From Lunularia cruciata (Eukaryota; Streptophyta; Marchantiopsida; Lunulariales; Lunulariaceae): DNA of 64,000 nucleotides. A program made the translations under genes and the position numbers. The notes below the pieces were generated by a model, which did no database searches, was not told the origin of the DNA, and worked only from the letters and a program-made list of their open reading frames with translations. Of this stretch, positions 10,993 to 25,500 are shown one piece after another (position 1 is the stretch's first letter; the number at the start of each line of letters is the position of its first letter). The stretch spans positions 25,064,517-25,128,516 of the forward strand of contig OX419755.1 of the NCBI GenBank assembly GCA_948567375.1, written 5' to 3'.

Positions 10993-12890
10993 TCTACAAT
11001 ATTTAGTGAGCAGATTAAAGTCTAGAATGTTTGAAAGGAACTTACCCATTTATGGTAAGCTTAATCTTACAATATTTGAAAGGCTCTTACCGTTTTATGG
11101 TAACCTTAATCTTGAAGAGGAGGCCGGAGTCTTTGACAGTGCATCAACCCACAAACTTCTATTAACATTTGGAACTTATGGTGGGACATAAATAGGAGAG
11201 ATACAATAAGAAATGCTTATGAACATATATAAGTTCCATAAGGTATTGCAAAAATTATATGATCTTGATTTCCAAAAAAAATCCAACATGGAGGAAATCA
11301 ATGGTATAATTTATGCAAGCCCTCACCTAGCAACCTTTCAGACATCAAATCAAGACAACAAAGTTAGGATAGAAATGTATGAGACTTAGCAAATTGTGAA
11401 TGTACGTATTAGAGAGGCTGAAGATTCTAGCCAAAGGGGGTTCGAGGCCTATTTGTAGACCTCAATTCCACCATACAAAAGAACACAAATGGTTTTGAGT
11501 TGCAAGATTCTCATGCTATTTTCCCCCTGATAACTAATAATTAAGGGAGATCTTTCAAAGTTGCACTATGACCAGTTAATTATCCCAAATTTATGAGAAA
11601 TTCCTTGCATTCCTCCACACTCTATACAATGATGCCACAAAGTAATCAGTTCTATGTCTAGAGTCCCACAATTTTCATTCGATGATCCTAAAAATCCATT
11701 CTTACACTACTATCAAAAGCCCAAGTGTCATAATAATAATTTTGATAGATTAGCTACTATATCTTCCCTTATTTTTCTCCGACCCTACTTGTCCTTGTCT
11801 ATTCTACCCCCTTTGGAGCAGCTTCATTTAATCTCCATCGCATTTTACTTTGAGAACAAAATCGAACGAAATGTAATCATTTCAGATGATCTGACATATG
11901 AACGACAACCTTGATTGATTTATTTTTATTTTCTTTTTATATAAAATTAATGATTTTCAAGAAAAAATTTAATATAAAGTCTTTTTTTAATAACAAAATT
12001 GAATCAGATGATCTGACCGAATATCTAAATATATGAACAATAAACTAAATTATCGTTTTCCTTATATATCATATTTAGGTAACTTTGATAAATATTGTTG
12101 TAATTTTCATTATTTTGAAACATGCCCATGTAAATGTGTAAATATACACTCGGTTCCCTCCCTGTAGGACGCACTTCCTAAGCCACACATTCATGTACGT
12201 ATTAAGGTTTCTGGATCATGGTTTACGTTTACGATTCCTTATGAATTGCGTCTTTTGGTTTCTCGCGTGGTCTTCGTGCTTTAGATAGATGAATTCATAT
12301 TACCAGTGAGGTTCAAGACCTTCAACCAACTCTCCTCCAGGATGCAGTGAGTAATATATATATACACAAAAAGGCAGAGAACGAAAGTCTTATTCACGAT
12401 TTAAAGAGACGGGGGTACAATGTGACACGAATTTCTCTGTTGTTACCTCAGCTATAATTTCCTCTTACCGTGCATTTAGTCGATTATATGTAATCATGAT
12501 ATGTAGGGGCCTCTACTTGACACATCAATTTATGATTCTTGAGCCGTTTATGATTCTCGAGGGAGGAAAAGAGTCGGATTTAGACCTAACGCTATAATCA
12601 GAGGTGAGCTATGGCAAGCATTCAAAAAGAATTAAAATGGGACGCGTGGAGGGTTTTAAGAGCTCGTTCTACCAAGGAGCATGGGTTGACTGCAACTTGA
12701 CACTCACAAAATGGAAGAAACAAAACTGTTCCCAGAACATAGGATTCACTGTAAACACATACAACAACAGGAACGATTTTATCGGGAAGAGGGTGCATCG
12801 TTACTATACGAGGGGTATATTTCCAGTTATACTAATTCTAAGGTATATTTCAAAATAATGAAAAGTACATGTACATTTATCAAATTGTCC
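10993..12890. other. AT-rich intergenic DNA, no gene seen
   Basis: Short frames only (for example plus 11,654-11,914 and 12,604-12,858) and no recognisable domain. A repeated phrase, AACTTACCCATTTATGGTAA versus CTCTTACCGTTTTATGGTAA, near 11,039 and 11,082 marks a local imperfect duplication of about 45 bp. Confidence 0.4.
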
Positions 12891-12891
12891 C

Positions 12892-12913
12892 TATATATAT
12901 ATATATATATATA
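12892..12913. repeat. (TA)n microsatellite
   Basis: A run of 22 alternating T and A bases directly upstream of a moderate-GC block. Confidence 0.9.
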
Positions 12914-14090
12914 CTAGTTTGGATACCCATGCGATGTGTATCCAACTCTTAGAAGGCTAGGAAGAGTGTTCACAGCGAGTTAGTTAGATGAGATTGTAAA
13001 AGATTCATTCATACTTGCACAGCTCGGTAATGTAATTTAACAGATTCGTAGGTGTCCACTTCATTCCACTCCATGCCATGCTCGTCTCTAGGCAAATTGA
13101 GCGGGATGGACCCTGTAGAAGGATGAATCTACATTGTTAATCCACCCCGCTCAATTTGGCTCGAAACCTCGATTTCGACCAAAATGGACACTGTTCCATG
13201 TCGGGGCGAAATCAAGAACTCGACCCGACTCTCAGTTTTCGTCCACCTGAACCAAAATGTGTCCTTCTTCTCCTTTTGATGTGCAATCGATGGCATAAGA
13301 CATGGGGATTTCAAAGTCCGATTGAGCATATGCTAAGATCGATAAGGACGACGTCGCGAAAGGTGATTGCACCTTCAGTATGTGATCAACGTTCAACGCA
13401 TGCAAACAATGGTTCACTTTTATCAAAATTCGTCATGCTGCTGCCAGCAATTTGACAGAGTCAAAGTCGAAGCTCAACTTGTTCGGGTAGGATGATCGAC
13501 GGACTCGCCCGTATCTCGATAAGAATCTATGATGTCGTTGTTTCCCAGACTTTCAGCCGGGGTCACAACTTCAAATTTGGATGGACCGAATATGATCTTT
13601 TGAGGTTGTCAAGGAGATCATGACGAGTTTCATGACTTGCATTGGAGATGAGGGACAATCGAAGTGACTTGCATTACACACAAAACTCGAAATGGACTCA
13701 GGTTTGGCCCGAAGTGGACTCTCCCCGAAGGAACTCAAAAATTCTTTGACTTTCTTATAGTTGAGAGACAAGAACATTGCGTGCCTTTATCACCCCGTGT
13801 GCTGTCAGCTGCGACAGAGATGCATCACGTCGATCCATACGACACCAAACTTCAGCTAAGTCTTTTGGTCATCTTAGGTAGCGATCAAGTTTTTCTATTC
13901 TATCTTCTCACTGATAGTTACAACGGAAGGCCTGCCTTAGATCTCATTCCCATTCTTTCAAGAGTGTTTCTACTCCTCTACTATTCTTGGTCTGAAGGGT
14001 GCCATGAATACCCAGAGCTCTCTTATCCAAGCCGAACCTTCTCTTCCACCAGGGAGAAAGCTAAAGCTTAGAAGAAGAAGCTTTGAAGAC
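12914..14090. other. Moderate-GC block without recognisable gene
   Basis: This block is richer in G and C than its surroundings and has overlapping frames of 60-135 codons on both strands (longest plus 13,664-14,071). None shows a known domain, and the two-strand openness argues that they are incidental. Confidence 0.4.
13093..13158. repeat. 18-bp inverted repeat with 30-base spacer
   Basis: Arms 13,093-13,110 and 13,141-13,158 match at 17 of 18 positions as reverse complements. It lies at the left side of the moderate-GC block. It could be a fold-back remnant or the terminus of a small element, but there is no partner or target duplication to decide. Confidence 0.75.
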
Positions 14091-17000
14091 CTCTAGGTTC
14101 TATGTGTGAAGTTGTTCTTGAATGGCACATCTAGCAATGAATAGACGTTAGCATTAATTTTCAGGGTTATATATTTTAATATTATAAATTTTACTAGAGG
14201 TTCCATACGATATTCACAGCCAGATGCCTTCAATAATTATTTCCATTTTTTTCTATTTTTAATATTGGTATTATGCTTTCTTAGTTTCAATTTTTGACTA
14301 TGAATCAATATTTTTAAATTATTTCCAACACGGTGAAACTAGTCTATACTTTCAGAATTCTTTCAGGGGGTGAAACTCTTTTAGATTCTTGATTTGCATA
14401 TTTAGGTTAATCATCCCTAAAAAATCTAGAATAAACTAAATTCTAAATTAAACTAGTGAAACATATGAAGCTTTGAACAACAAGTTAAGTATATATAGTT
14501 GTTTCAGTACTTTGATGTCTTGTGTGACAAGGCATGTACTCTTTTATAGATCGAGTACTTAGCTTTATAACCTACATCTACAAGTTAACTCTTTTTTTTT
14601 TAAATTCACATCTGGTTGTATATGACCATATCTCCAATTTGAGTCGGTTATTTAGCTTGCACTTTTTCGACTGAATGAAGCTCCCGTAAAACGAAAAATA
14701 AAAATGATTAGGATGCAGCTTGAGAGCAGCACCTCCATACACTTGGTCTGAACACAATTTATCAGTACATGTCAGAATCCATTCTAGAAATACACATTTG
14801 CCAATCATTTTTTGTTTAAGAGGATCAAGAGAAGGGAGACCAAGGAGGAAAGAGAGAAATTGAGATGAGAGAGGAATTCATTATTTACGAGTGTTTGTTA
14901 TAAATTAAGTTAATTCTCTTTGCTTTAATTTGGGTTCCATTGATATCCTAATTTGCAGTAGACTGAAGGTTATGAGACTTTTTATAAAAGATATAAGTAT
15001 AATTAGAATTTTAGTGCTTTGTTAGATTATTTCAGTACATGAGTGATAAATTGAGTTCTATTGTTTTAACTATTTTGGTTTTTATGCCGAGGTACAATGA
15101 GACCTAATTTGGAAATTATAGAGATGGAAAATAAATATTATGAGTATAGTCTTCAGGTCCAGAAGTTAAACACAACAACAACAACTAAAAACTAAATCGC
15201 CATTTAAAATTTTAACAACTAAAAAAAATAACAACCAATAAAAAATATTAAATATTAAATATTAAATATTTAAGAAATAAATTAATATTTAAGAAATAAA
15301 TCAATATTTAATTTTTCAACAACTACAGAAAAATAAAAACCAAGAACTAAATTATTATTCTTGCTTGCTAAATATAATTTCTCATTTATGCAGATTTTAT
15401 TAGGAATCATATTTAAACATCAATTTTCAGCAAATCTATATTTTATAAGATAGTTTTAAATGATAGGCTTCAATGAAATATTTTTTTAAGAATATTTATC
15501 TTCAAATAAAAAATTTAAAATAAAAAAATTTCTGAGAAATATATTGGTGTTAAGTACATACCTCTCCATATATATTTGCATAAAAAATTTCCTAAAAGAA
15601 AAAGATTTATATAAAATCCTCAAATTGAGAATTCTTAATTTTTTATAAATATTCTAAAAAACCTAGTCAAAAATTTTATTTTATAAAATTTATCTTTATA
15701 AAATGCATGGCTTTCAACAATGTCAAGATAAAGGAAATGTCTTAAAACCTCAATTTGAGTATTTTTTATGTTACCAAAGAAGAAGAAAAAAAGTTTTATA
15801 TTAAGGTATGATGTGCATTGCTCTCCCTCGAACTTATTCTTCATAGAATAGAACTTTTAGATTTATTGTACACGTAGCAAAATAAAGATGTTTCTACTAA
15901 ACCCATGCAAAGCTAAGTGGACACTTATACATCGTGAATCTAAGTGCACATCTATGCATAGGAAACCTTGGTGCCTACTTATGCATTGCAGACCTATGCA
16001 CCTACATAATGCAGTTACGGTTCCTTCAAAACTAAAGTCAGTAGATATGGAAAGGAAGATGCATATTTTTATAGCTTTATTTCTTCCTTTTTAACATCAA
16101 ATAATAAAACTGGGCGTCTTAGATCAATTTGTGCTTGGAAATGGTTAAATATTTGAAGAAAGCATTATTTTTATATATATGAACATAATATCTTTGGTTA
16201 TCATCCAAAGGTCATTGAAATTCCATAATTTACTATAAAGGTAGCAATTTTATATAGCAACATAATATCAAAAAGCAAGCACACAAGAGAGGCATAAAAG
16301 CAATATATTATGCCTTATTTATACTTATATTTAAATTATTAAATATCAAATATATTTACAACAAAAACTATTAAAATTTTGACTTTGACTTTATGTGTTT
16401 TCCTTATAAAAGTTTAATTTCTTTCAATATAAACATAAAAATTACACAAGAAATGATCAAGATTAAAGAAAAAATTTAAAAGTACTAATTACTCCAGAAA
16501 GAGAAGTAGATGAGAATATTAAAGGGGGGAAGATCTAGGTTTGACTATATAGAAGGAAATGTTGTAGAAAGTCTTAATTATATATAAGAGTAGATGTGCA
16601 TGTACTCAACATGCATTATGGACTATTGATGTAAACTTTTACAATTATGTTGATATGAGTTAAAAAAGAACATTGAAGAAGAATTCCTCTACAAGTAGAA
16701 ATGGATACTCAAATAGTCAGTCAAACCTAGATTTGAAACTTTAAAAGGAAGTTTAGTAAAGGTTACTTGTGAAGTGCTTTCTAGTTGTGGGTGTATATTG
16801 CATGACTTATAACATGCAAACCTTGACAAGCTTGATTGGTATGCAATGTTTTTTTCTTATGAATATTCTCATTTTTAAAGAGATATTTAATTGAAACTTA
16901 ATGTTCTTATACAAGAATATTTTAATATGACCTATAAAGCATAAACCTTAGCAAGGTGTATTAACATAACGTTTGATAAAAAATGGATAAATTTATCCAA

Positions 17001-17339
17001 GATTAGACACAAAGAGTTTGATAGTGGGTTTTTTTGTATTATTTTTGCTATAATCTAGTTTTAAATTTACAATATTATATAATTTAAAATCCTAAATTGA
17101 AATCATTTTTGGGCTAAAAATAGTACAAGAATTGAAATTAGAAGATAAAATTTTGAAAGTAGTACTCTTGGGATATTTTATGGCATTGTTATACCAATAC
17201 ATGATATTTGATATTTTAGTATTTAAACAGAAAAAAGACTAAAAACAAGTTGGTAAAAATCAACAAAGAGTCTTATATGTTAATTTGTTTTCTTATTTAT
17301 TATTTATGAGTGATTGTTGTTAGCATTTAATGATTTGAA
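14091..17339. other. Very AT-rich spacer, no gene seen
   Basis: Low-complexity AT-rich DNA with short repeats such as the AAATATTAAATATT cluster near 15,245-15,310. No frame exceeds about 76 codons and none shows a domain. The right end may include the decayed 5' leader of non-LTR copy 1. Confidence 0.5.
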
Positions 17340-20010
17340 GTGAATTGCAATTTTCTCAAGTTTTTGGAGGTACATGATAGAACATCTAGTGTTAATATTA
17401 TTTCTGTTTGTTTGGCTATGCCTTAATTACCATGTCTAGCTACTTAGAGTGGCATAATATACAACACAAATTTTGTATCAGACTTTTTACCTTACACTGA
17501 GTAAAGACTCATATGAGAAAGATGCACAATGACTATGATTGGATTATTGTGGGATGCTCATATGAGGCAAGAAACTACATTGAGTTCATTGATATCCAAG
17601 ATTACCAATGCTATGTTGATCTCTTGGTTGATTATTTGGGTATAACAATTGAGCCATGGAGAGATTACCATTCCAAGCAAGTTTTATTTTGGTGTAATTT
17701 GAAAACTAATTTTCCATTCCATGCTTGTTCCATCACTTTCCTTTTGTATTCTATGATGAGCATGGAAAATATTTTTTCTTACTACTTTATTAATTGACAC
17801 ATGATTCATGAATGAGGTAACATGTCTCATTTTCTCTAACTCCTAGGATGGTGTCTTGGTTATCCTAGAGATGGTCAATAGGGTTTGGATATTTTGGACT
17901 AAGGATTGGGTTACTTCACAAGAGGAGTAAGTTTGGACTACCCATATAAGGAGATAATTTCAGTCACAAGATATTATAGATTTTCTGTATTAAAATTTTG
18001 CAAGATCATAGGTCAACTTGAGGCATATAGCAAAGGGGCACAAGCTCTGTATCCTTTATATATTGCTAGTTCCACTAGCAAGATTATATATTTTACATCT
18101 TCCACTAGGAGAAGGAATATTATTAAAGGTTTCAAAGAGTGAGAACAAAGAACAATTATGTCTTGACAGATTTCTTTTTGTTCAAGTATTGCACATGTTT
18201 TGAACATGAACTCAAAGGACTCGTTAAATATGGTTTATGTGTATCTTAGATACTACTTCCAAGTAGATAATCTCTCTAATAGTTTCATTTTCTATATGGC
18301 TATAATAGTAGCAAGGGGGAGATTTTTACATTGGTTAGTCAATTACTAGGTATGAGTTGAATTTTTGTGATGGAGAAGGACAAAAGAGACATTAGATCAA
18401 ATTGCTATCAAGGAGATCTTATTATGCCTTGTTAGATGTACCCTTAGACTTTAGCATTATTCTCACTTCAAATATTACCTTACTCTATATTATTTGAGAG
18501 TTACTACACCAAGAGATTGTGAGGTTATATCTCTTGGTATTGGGCATTCTTAGATATCCTCCACAATTCAGTTCTCTTGTAAGTGTACATTAAGAATGCA
18601 TTTAATAGCATATCATGTGCATCCATCTTAAGAGAGATTTGAGAGGTTTGTGTATCCTTAGCAATCTAATTCCATTTCTTCAATTCTTCTATGTTCTTCT
18701 TCTTGTTTGTTCCTACTAGCACGGCTTCTCTTAGGAAGGAGTCATTGTTTTTCAATTAATTATTAGTACATGATATGGATATCCTTAAAGGAAGCTTATC
18801 TTGTCTCATTCTTGAGCTATTTTATCTAATAATTATGCATGGCAATATTTTTCCTTCCTTGACAGATAATACACATATTTTGTGCCTTCTAGACTAGATT
18901 AGGCAACCCTTTGACCAATTGACCTCCTAAAATTTATATTGTAAGCTTGAGAGTCAAGATGTTAAAGTGTAGAATGTGGTCCTTTTTGGTAATCCCATTG
19001 AATTCTAGCTTCTATAAGTGTGTTCGACATCTTGTATTCTTGAGTGTTTGCTAGGTCCAAGTCTTGTATCACATGCTATTAAGATATTGCACTTGCAAAG
19101 TATATATTTCATTTGAATGAAGTTTTTGTACAAGGAGATCCATAAATGAAGTTTTGTATAATTTCATTGTGTATTTCTTGTGTAACCTACCAATTTTCAT
19201 TTTTCTCCTTTCTCCTACATTACTACCATATATTAAGAGCCTTTGATAAGAGGATAATGGGAGTTTTTAGTGATATTAGTGGACCAATGAGTTTTGGGTA
19301 TGTGGTCAGAGACTTGGTGCAAAGTCAAACATCTCTACCCATTTTATGTGGAGGTAAGTCAACTATCTATGGAGGAGAGTACACATATATCATTCTAGGT
19401 AGTTGAGTACTCTTGGAAAAAAAATTTTACTTGATTTGTAAATTTTGATGGCATAGTGTTAGAATCTTATATGATGGAGGTGGAGGAATAATCATTTCTT
19501 TACAAGAAAAAGTTACTATTATGATAGAAAAGATATATATAATCCAGTCAGGTGAAAAATGATCTTCCAACTTTTGCCTAGTTTCCTTTTTCTTTATTAT
19601 ACTAGAGTTTTGCAATCTTCCTTGGTGGATTAAAAACTACAACAAGCTCTTCATTTTCTTCTAGTTGACCTATCCATTCCTTGATGTTACTTTTGCATGA
19701 AGTTACTTTTGCATGTCTTTGATCTTCCTTTGGAAAAGGAACAAGACCTTGGATTCTAGCTCAAGCATGCATTAGTATACTTGGAGCTGTACAAACTAGT
19801 TTTTCTAAAATGATAAGATTTTGCCTTGGTTTTTGTCCACCAATGTACATCCTTTGTTATTTTGGTGAGTGAGGTTTTACTTTAGATGTAGTAGAGGTCC
19901 ACATGACCTATTGTACTTTTGGAGGATAAAGAATCTATCCTCAATGTCATCAAAGATATAGTGTTTGCAATTTCATAAGAGAATGGATGCTTCACTTGGA
20001 GTATTAATAA
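17340..20010 (+). mobile_element. Non-LTR retroelement copy 1 (truncated, dead)
   Basis: This stretch is collinear with copies 2 and 3. The finger region near 17,459-17,535 keeps the KTH...MH half but has lost the Cys pair. An RT region follows at about 18,420-18,890 with a decayed catalytic box (LTDNTH at about 18,858), then the piece equivalent to VLGVPIGS near 18,990, and a later segment with LRAFDKRIMGVF around 19,226. Homology continues through the phrase GATGTAGTAGAGGTCCACATGACC near 19,880 and stops around 20,010, before the endonuclease-like part. A to G and C to T changes have made it AT-rich and full of stops. It shows the empty site for the LTR inserted in copy 3 (near 19,836). The left limit is approximate. 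Confidence 0.75.
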
Positions 20011-22590
20011 TATTACAACTACACAAATTCAGGTGAACTTGTATATGGTAAACTTGTATAAATTTTGAGATAATTAAGTGATAGTACACATGTTTTGATT
20101 ATGGTCCTTACATGTGTGACAACTCAATCAACACACAATTGGAGTATTTTAGTAAGTAACAAGTTGATCCCACAAGGATATGGGTCAAAAATGATTGAAT
20201 ACAAAGGGAAATGCCATTGTCCTTTACTATTTAATCTCTATTAGGTAGACATAACTCCTAGATAAGGAAAATGACACCAAGAAGGCACACTATAGAAATA
20301 ATAAAGGATAATCATTTGCTCAAAAGTATATAATTTCAATGAATTTGGAGAAGTGACGGTTCAGAACGAGCAGTGCTCCTCTTCTCCAAAGGCCTCTTGA
20401 AGATTTTTTGAAGATACTTTCTCTACCTTTCCATAGACAAGGGATATGGTCTTCCAAAGAGAGGCCCTTCTTTGGAAGGTGCTTACCTTCCCCAAAGATC
20501 TTTGCTCCTTCCAAAGACCGGAATCTCTGGTGTTCCAAAGATTATATGCATCTCCTTTCAAAGGTACATCATATTGTGGAGTCAATTTACTTCCCTTGCA
20601 AAGGCAAAATGTTCACCAAAGATAATGTACTGCCTTCCAAAGGCCCCGTCCTCAACAAACTGCAATGTTCTACCCTTAAGGCACCATCTTCTTCCAAGAC
20701 CAATGTTCTACCCCTCCGCAAGGCCCTGCCCTTTCCTGAAACCAAATGTGCTACCCTTTGGAAGGCACTATCATCCTGAAACAGTGTTCTACTCTTCACA
20801 AGGCAATGTCTTCACCAAAAACCCAATTTTCTATCCTTCTGAAGGCATAATCTTCATGACAATCTATCCATTTTGGTCTTCACCCTTTAGTTACTTAAAA
20901 CACTATAGCTCAAGGTCATCAAGGCATTTTATCAAGAAATTGCACCAAAGCTAGTGATTAGACACACCAAATCTTGTAATGTTTATTGATCTTCACCAAA
21001 GTGAAAACACAAATCAAGAAAATTTCATGAGAGAGTTTGAGAAGAGCAACAAAGAGCATAAAACCTCTTTAACTTTATTCACCAATTTTTTCTGCACAAT
21101 GTAGCACTTTGAATGCCATGCTTAAATAGCTATAGACACTTGGAACTAAGAACTACAACAAAATCTAACAAATGGTCATAGCTTAATGGACAATCATGAC
21201 CACAACTAGGTGCAATGCTAGGTGGGTATGGAGATGGTATGGCCAAGACATTGTGATGCTCCACTACCTCCTCAATTGGCACTACAAGCTTTGATACCTC
21301 CTCAATTGGCACTACCTCCTCAATTGGCACTACAAGCTTTGATACTAAGAAAGCTCACTCTCAACCTCTACAATGTCACTCTTTGGGCAGCCATTTCTCA
21401 CGGATCAACAGTTGGGATCTTCAAGTTAAGAGCATTCCTAGCAACCCAAGATGCAGTGATCTTCACCATTGTTCTAGCAATTGATGTTCCTCACAAATCT
21501 GCTCTAGATTACCCTCTACTCATTCGGATGCAATAAAATCAATTTTTTGAGGAATGCAAGAATAAAGAAATCTGAAGACCTCTTCATCGTGGCAACTTAC
21601 AGTTTATAGTGGGTTTCTACTCCTTCCTTGCAATGGCCTTCAGTCCCCATCACTTTTTACTCATGTGAGCCATCTTGGAGGTGTTCTTTGCATGTTCTGA
21701 AACGTATATACCGTTGGTCTCTTCACTGAAGACTCTTCTTGCTCTTCCAAAGATAGCCCATCCCATATTCAGAAGACATGATCTTGTCTTCACTTAAGAT
21801 CGTGACCACTATTTTGAAGATACCATTATGGTGAAGAAACTATTCTTCCAAAGACAAGGTCTTCACTCAAAATCCAGTTTTGTGTGATTCTTCCCTAAAG
21901 GTAGATATTTCCTTTATTCTAAAAAAAGGAAAAACATAAAAAAGTAAGAAAATTTCAAATTTCCCAACACTAAAACATGCAATTCAAATCTTGGAGTGGA
22001 TGATTAACCATCCTCTTGGATGTGGTACAAATAAAGCTGATAGCCAAGGTCTCCAAGTAGAGAAGTATCCAACAAAGTTACCTCCTTGTTCTTTTAGACC
22101 AATGAATTTAAAATTGGACAAGAACATAACATACTATATGATGATTGTCTTGTCATTTAGTGTATTAATTTCAGTTTCTATTTTATAATTTTCTTAAGAG
22201 AATGAAATTACATTACTATATAAAAAAAATTAAATATTGCAATCCATAAAAGAGCAAACACATTAAATAATACTTCTTTATATACTATATTGATATTGGT
22301 ATGTAAAATATTCAATTCACATAGTTTTGACATTTGACCTGAATAAGAAGATAGAGTTCTCATTATGATTCCAATGCATTGGGCCTTAGTTCCATTTTAC
22401 TTACTAGGTTTTATCCTTTTAAAAGTGCTGGATGGGGTCTTTTCATCATCCTTATATACTGTGCATCACGTCTCTCATTTCTTGCTACACATTGCCATAC
22501 TCCAATAAAATAGAATGTGACTAAAAAATGGAAATAATTTGCAAAAAACTTACTATTGTTCATTGCTTGCCTGCATGGCGACTTGGTTCT
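20011..22590. repeat. Minisatellite-like arrays between two non-LTR copies
   Basis: No gene is supported. From about 20,360 to 20,850 and again 21,740-21,900 the motif CTTCCAAAG (variants CTTTCAAAG, CTTGCAAAGG, CACCAAAG) recurs every 20-40 bases, mostly in one orientation. At 21,263-21,345 the phrase CCTCAATTGGCACTAC repeats three times with an interposed AAGCTTTGATA. Reading frames of up to 160 codons across these arrays follow the repeat period and show no domain. This may be the inside or the subterminal part of an unclassified transposon. Confidence 0.55.
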
Positions 22591-25500
22591 GAAAAAGACA
22601 ACCATGTAGAACACATGAAGGATGGGAAGACCCATCAAGCCATACAAAGGAGAGACCAAAGAGGCAAAAGAGTGCTAGGCCCCAATAGTATTGATATGAG
22701 AAATCTACCCTATTGTAACTAAGATATCCAAGCTATGCAAGTCATAAGGTTTATAAAATACTTGAGCATCCAAAGAAGCATCACCTAGTGTGATTGCTCT
22801 CTTATGGATTGCACCATCCAATGAGCAATGGACACCCATTGTCTAAAGTATAGTATAAAGTATGAGAGAAAGTGGTACCCCTTGACGCATAATATGATAA
22901 GCTCTCATGCACTCCTTGATAAATGTGTCAAACACCATGTCCTTACTTCATATAAATCCAAAGCTAGAGGAACAAAGAGGTGACCTTGCAACATACCCCT
23001 ATACTTGGAGACCATGTGTGTTGCTACTTTGCTTGCCACCCAGCTAGGAGGATGATCAATCACTCCCTCCAAAACTACATCATGCATACAGTCTGTAACC
23101 ACAACATCCTCCACTATCACCTGATCATCTGGACCAAGTATAAGTTTACTTTGACACATGTTGTTTACAAAGCATACAAATGCTCCATCCAAGCAAGGTA
23201 TCCACTCTCTTGTGCCATAGCAAACATTATATCCTTGATGGCATCATGGGAAGCTATCTTCTGTCATCTAGAAGGACACCATGTCATATGGACCGCTGCT
23301 ACATCTAGTGTAAAATCACACTCATAAGTGAGTAATGAAGATATAAATAGGTGGACCAAACCTAGGTGGAATCTCATTGCTACAAAGAAGGTAACTCATG
23401 CAAGTCAAAATGCCCTAATGCATGGTTGAGCTAGGATCCAAGATCCTACATCCTTGCCATAGTAAAAGCAAAGGCGTGCTCAAGTGGCCCAAGGAATGGA
23501 TGAGTCAACTAAGAGAGAATGTAGCATATGTTGACATTGTTGCTCCATCAAAGAAGACTACAAACTTTTGGTCCAATCTAGTGGTAGTGAAGCAAATGAT
23601 GGAAGGTCATCTCGTGCTCATGGGGATAGATCATCTCTTGTCTATTGCAAGAACACTTGGAGAGAAAGGCATCCCTCCTCCACCTTGGTGACATATGGCT
23701 CCAAAATTGGCTACTCAACAACCATAAAATGGGAGGAAAGTAGGGGTACCAAGAAAGCCCAACTACCCAAAAATGCTATAGGTGTTGTCTCTTCCATAGA
23801 TAATAGGCATACACCTATACAAGATTGGTAGAGATGTATGTCTCGTGCCAGACTCCTCGTCACATACTCAAATGTCATTGGTCCAATGACACCAAAGACT
23901 CTATAATCCTCCTATCAAAAGCTCTCAGATGGGATAAGAAAGTCAAGGAAGGAAGTATTTTGTAGAGAAGGTAAGTTGGTCGATGTGGAATGCAAGAGGA
24001 GAGTATACAAAATGCCACTAGTGGATCTCCTATTAGAGGAAGGTCTTCCACATGGAGAATATCCTCTGCAAGGGTAGAGTATAAGAAGCATATGACAAAA
24101 TCCTTGGATCCTATTGGCACTCCAAGAATACATAGTCCACCTATAGATGTGACACACCTCTCTAGAAGCTCAATTTGGGGAGGGATACTTGAAAGGAACC
24201 ATACTTTGCTCTTTGACACCTTGACTCTCAAGCCTACAAGGGTAGTCAAGTGATCAAAGGCTTGCCTAATCTGATCTACAAGATCCAGAATGTGTGTATT
24301 GTCTGCCAAGAGGGAAAAACATAACCTAGCATGGCCAAAGTAGAAGATAAGAGACCTCTGAAGTGAGCCATGGCAAACAAGGGTCCTCCTAAAGGATCTC
24401 CCTATTGTGTACCAACAACTAACTCCAAGATGGTGACTCCCTCTTGTGACCAACCATGCTGGTAGTGAAGGGAAGCAAGAGATTCATAGAACAACTACAC
24501 AAAAGGAATGAGACTCATCAAGGATCCACTAGCCTCCCTAATCTCTCTAGAGATGGATGCCAAAGAGATGTTATTAAAAGTGTTCTTAATATGCACCGGT
24601 TGGACAACCCACTCTAAATGGATATCTAGGAGTGCATTGATGCCTAGAGATATAACCTCACAACCTCTATGTGTAGCTACTACAAACTGATGTGGACTGA
24701 GGTGCTCTTGAAAGTGAGAACGATGTTGAATGAAAATGGTGAGGCTAATCAAGCACAAAAAGATCTCTCTATTAACAATTGACCTCATGCACCTTATATC
24801 CTTCTCCATTTCAAGAAGTCAACTAGCACGTGACACTTGATTAACTTATGTAGGAATATATCCTCTTGCTACTACCATAATCACTTGAAACAGCTTGGTA
24901 AATTCACTAGAAAGATCATCTACCTAAATGTAATCTCTAGGATGTTCATATACCATTCTTGACAAGCCTCTTGAGGAGATTCAAGGGGTAGTGCACAATG
25001 CCTATGCAAAAAGCACCCTATCAAGACATAAAAGCTACTTGGGTTGATAATCTAAGACCTCTAATGGTATTTCCTATCCTGCCATAGGATATAGTGAGCA
25101 TAAGGAAGAGATATTCTAATCTATGGGACTAGCCATAAACAAAGGATGTAGTGCTCATGCTGCTCTACTAAACTCTCATGCTTGACCCAATGTCCTACAC
25201 TATCATAATTGAGTGGACTCTATGGTATCATGTGGTAGAACTTGTCTCATAAGACGTTTAGCCCTAACCGACTCCTCCTATAGGGAAGCCCAATCTCCCA
25301 CTCAGAATCAACAAATCTAACAGCCACCTCTCTATGCCCTACACATCCTCCTCTAGCATCCCAAGGCACCATCAAGGGAGTAAGAGGAATAAGAACCATG
25401 TTAACTCGTCCAAGGGATCATGTGCCAAACTATCAAATGGTAGGCAAAAGCCTATCTAGCCTCATCATGGAGTATAGGGGGTAGCCTGTGGAATAGATGT

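Noticed and set aside
20408-20954. Frames of 123 and 160 codons across the CTTCCAAAG array
   Set aside because: The translation mirrors the DNA repeat period in more than one frame; no domain or codon bias supports a protein.
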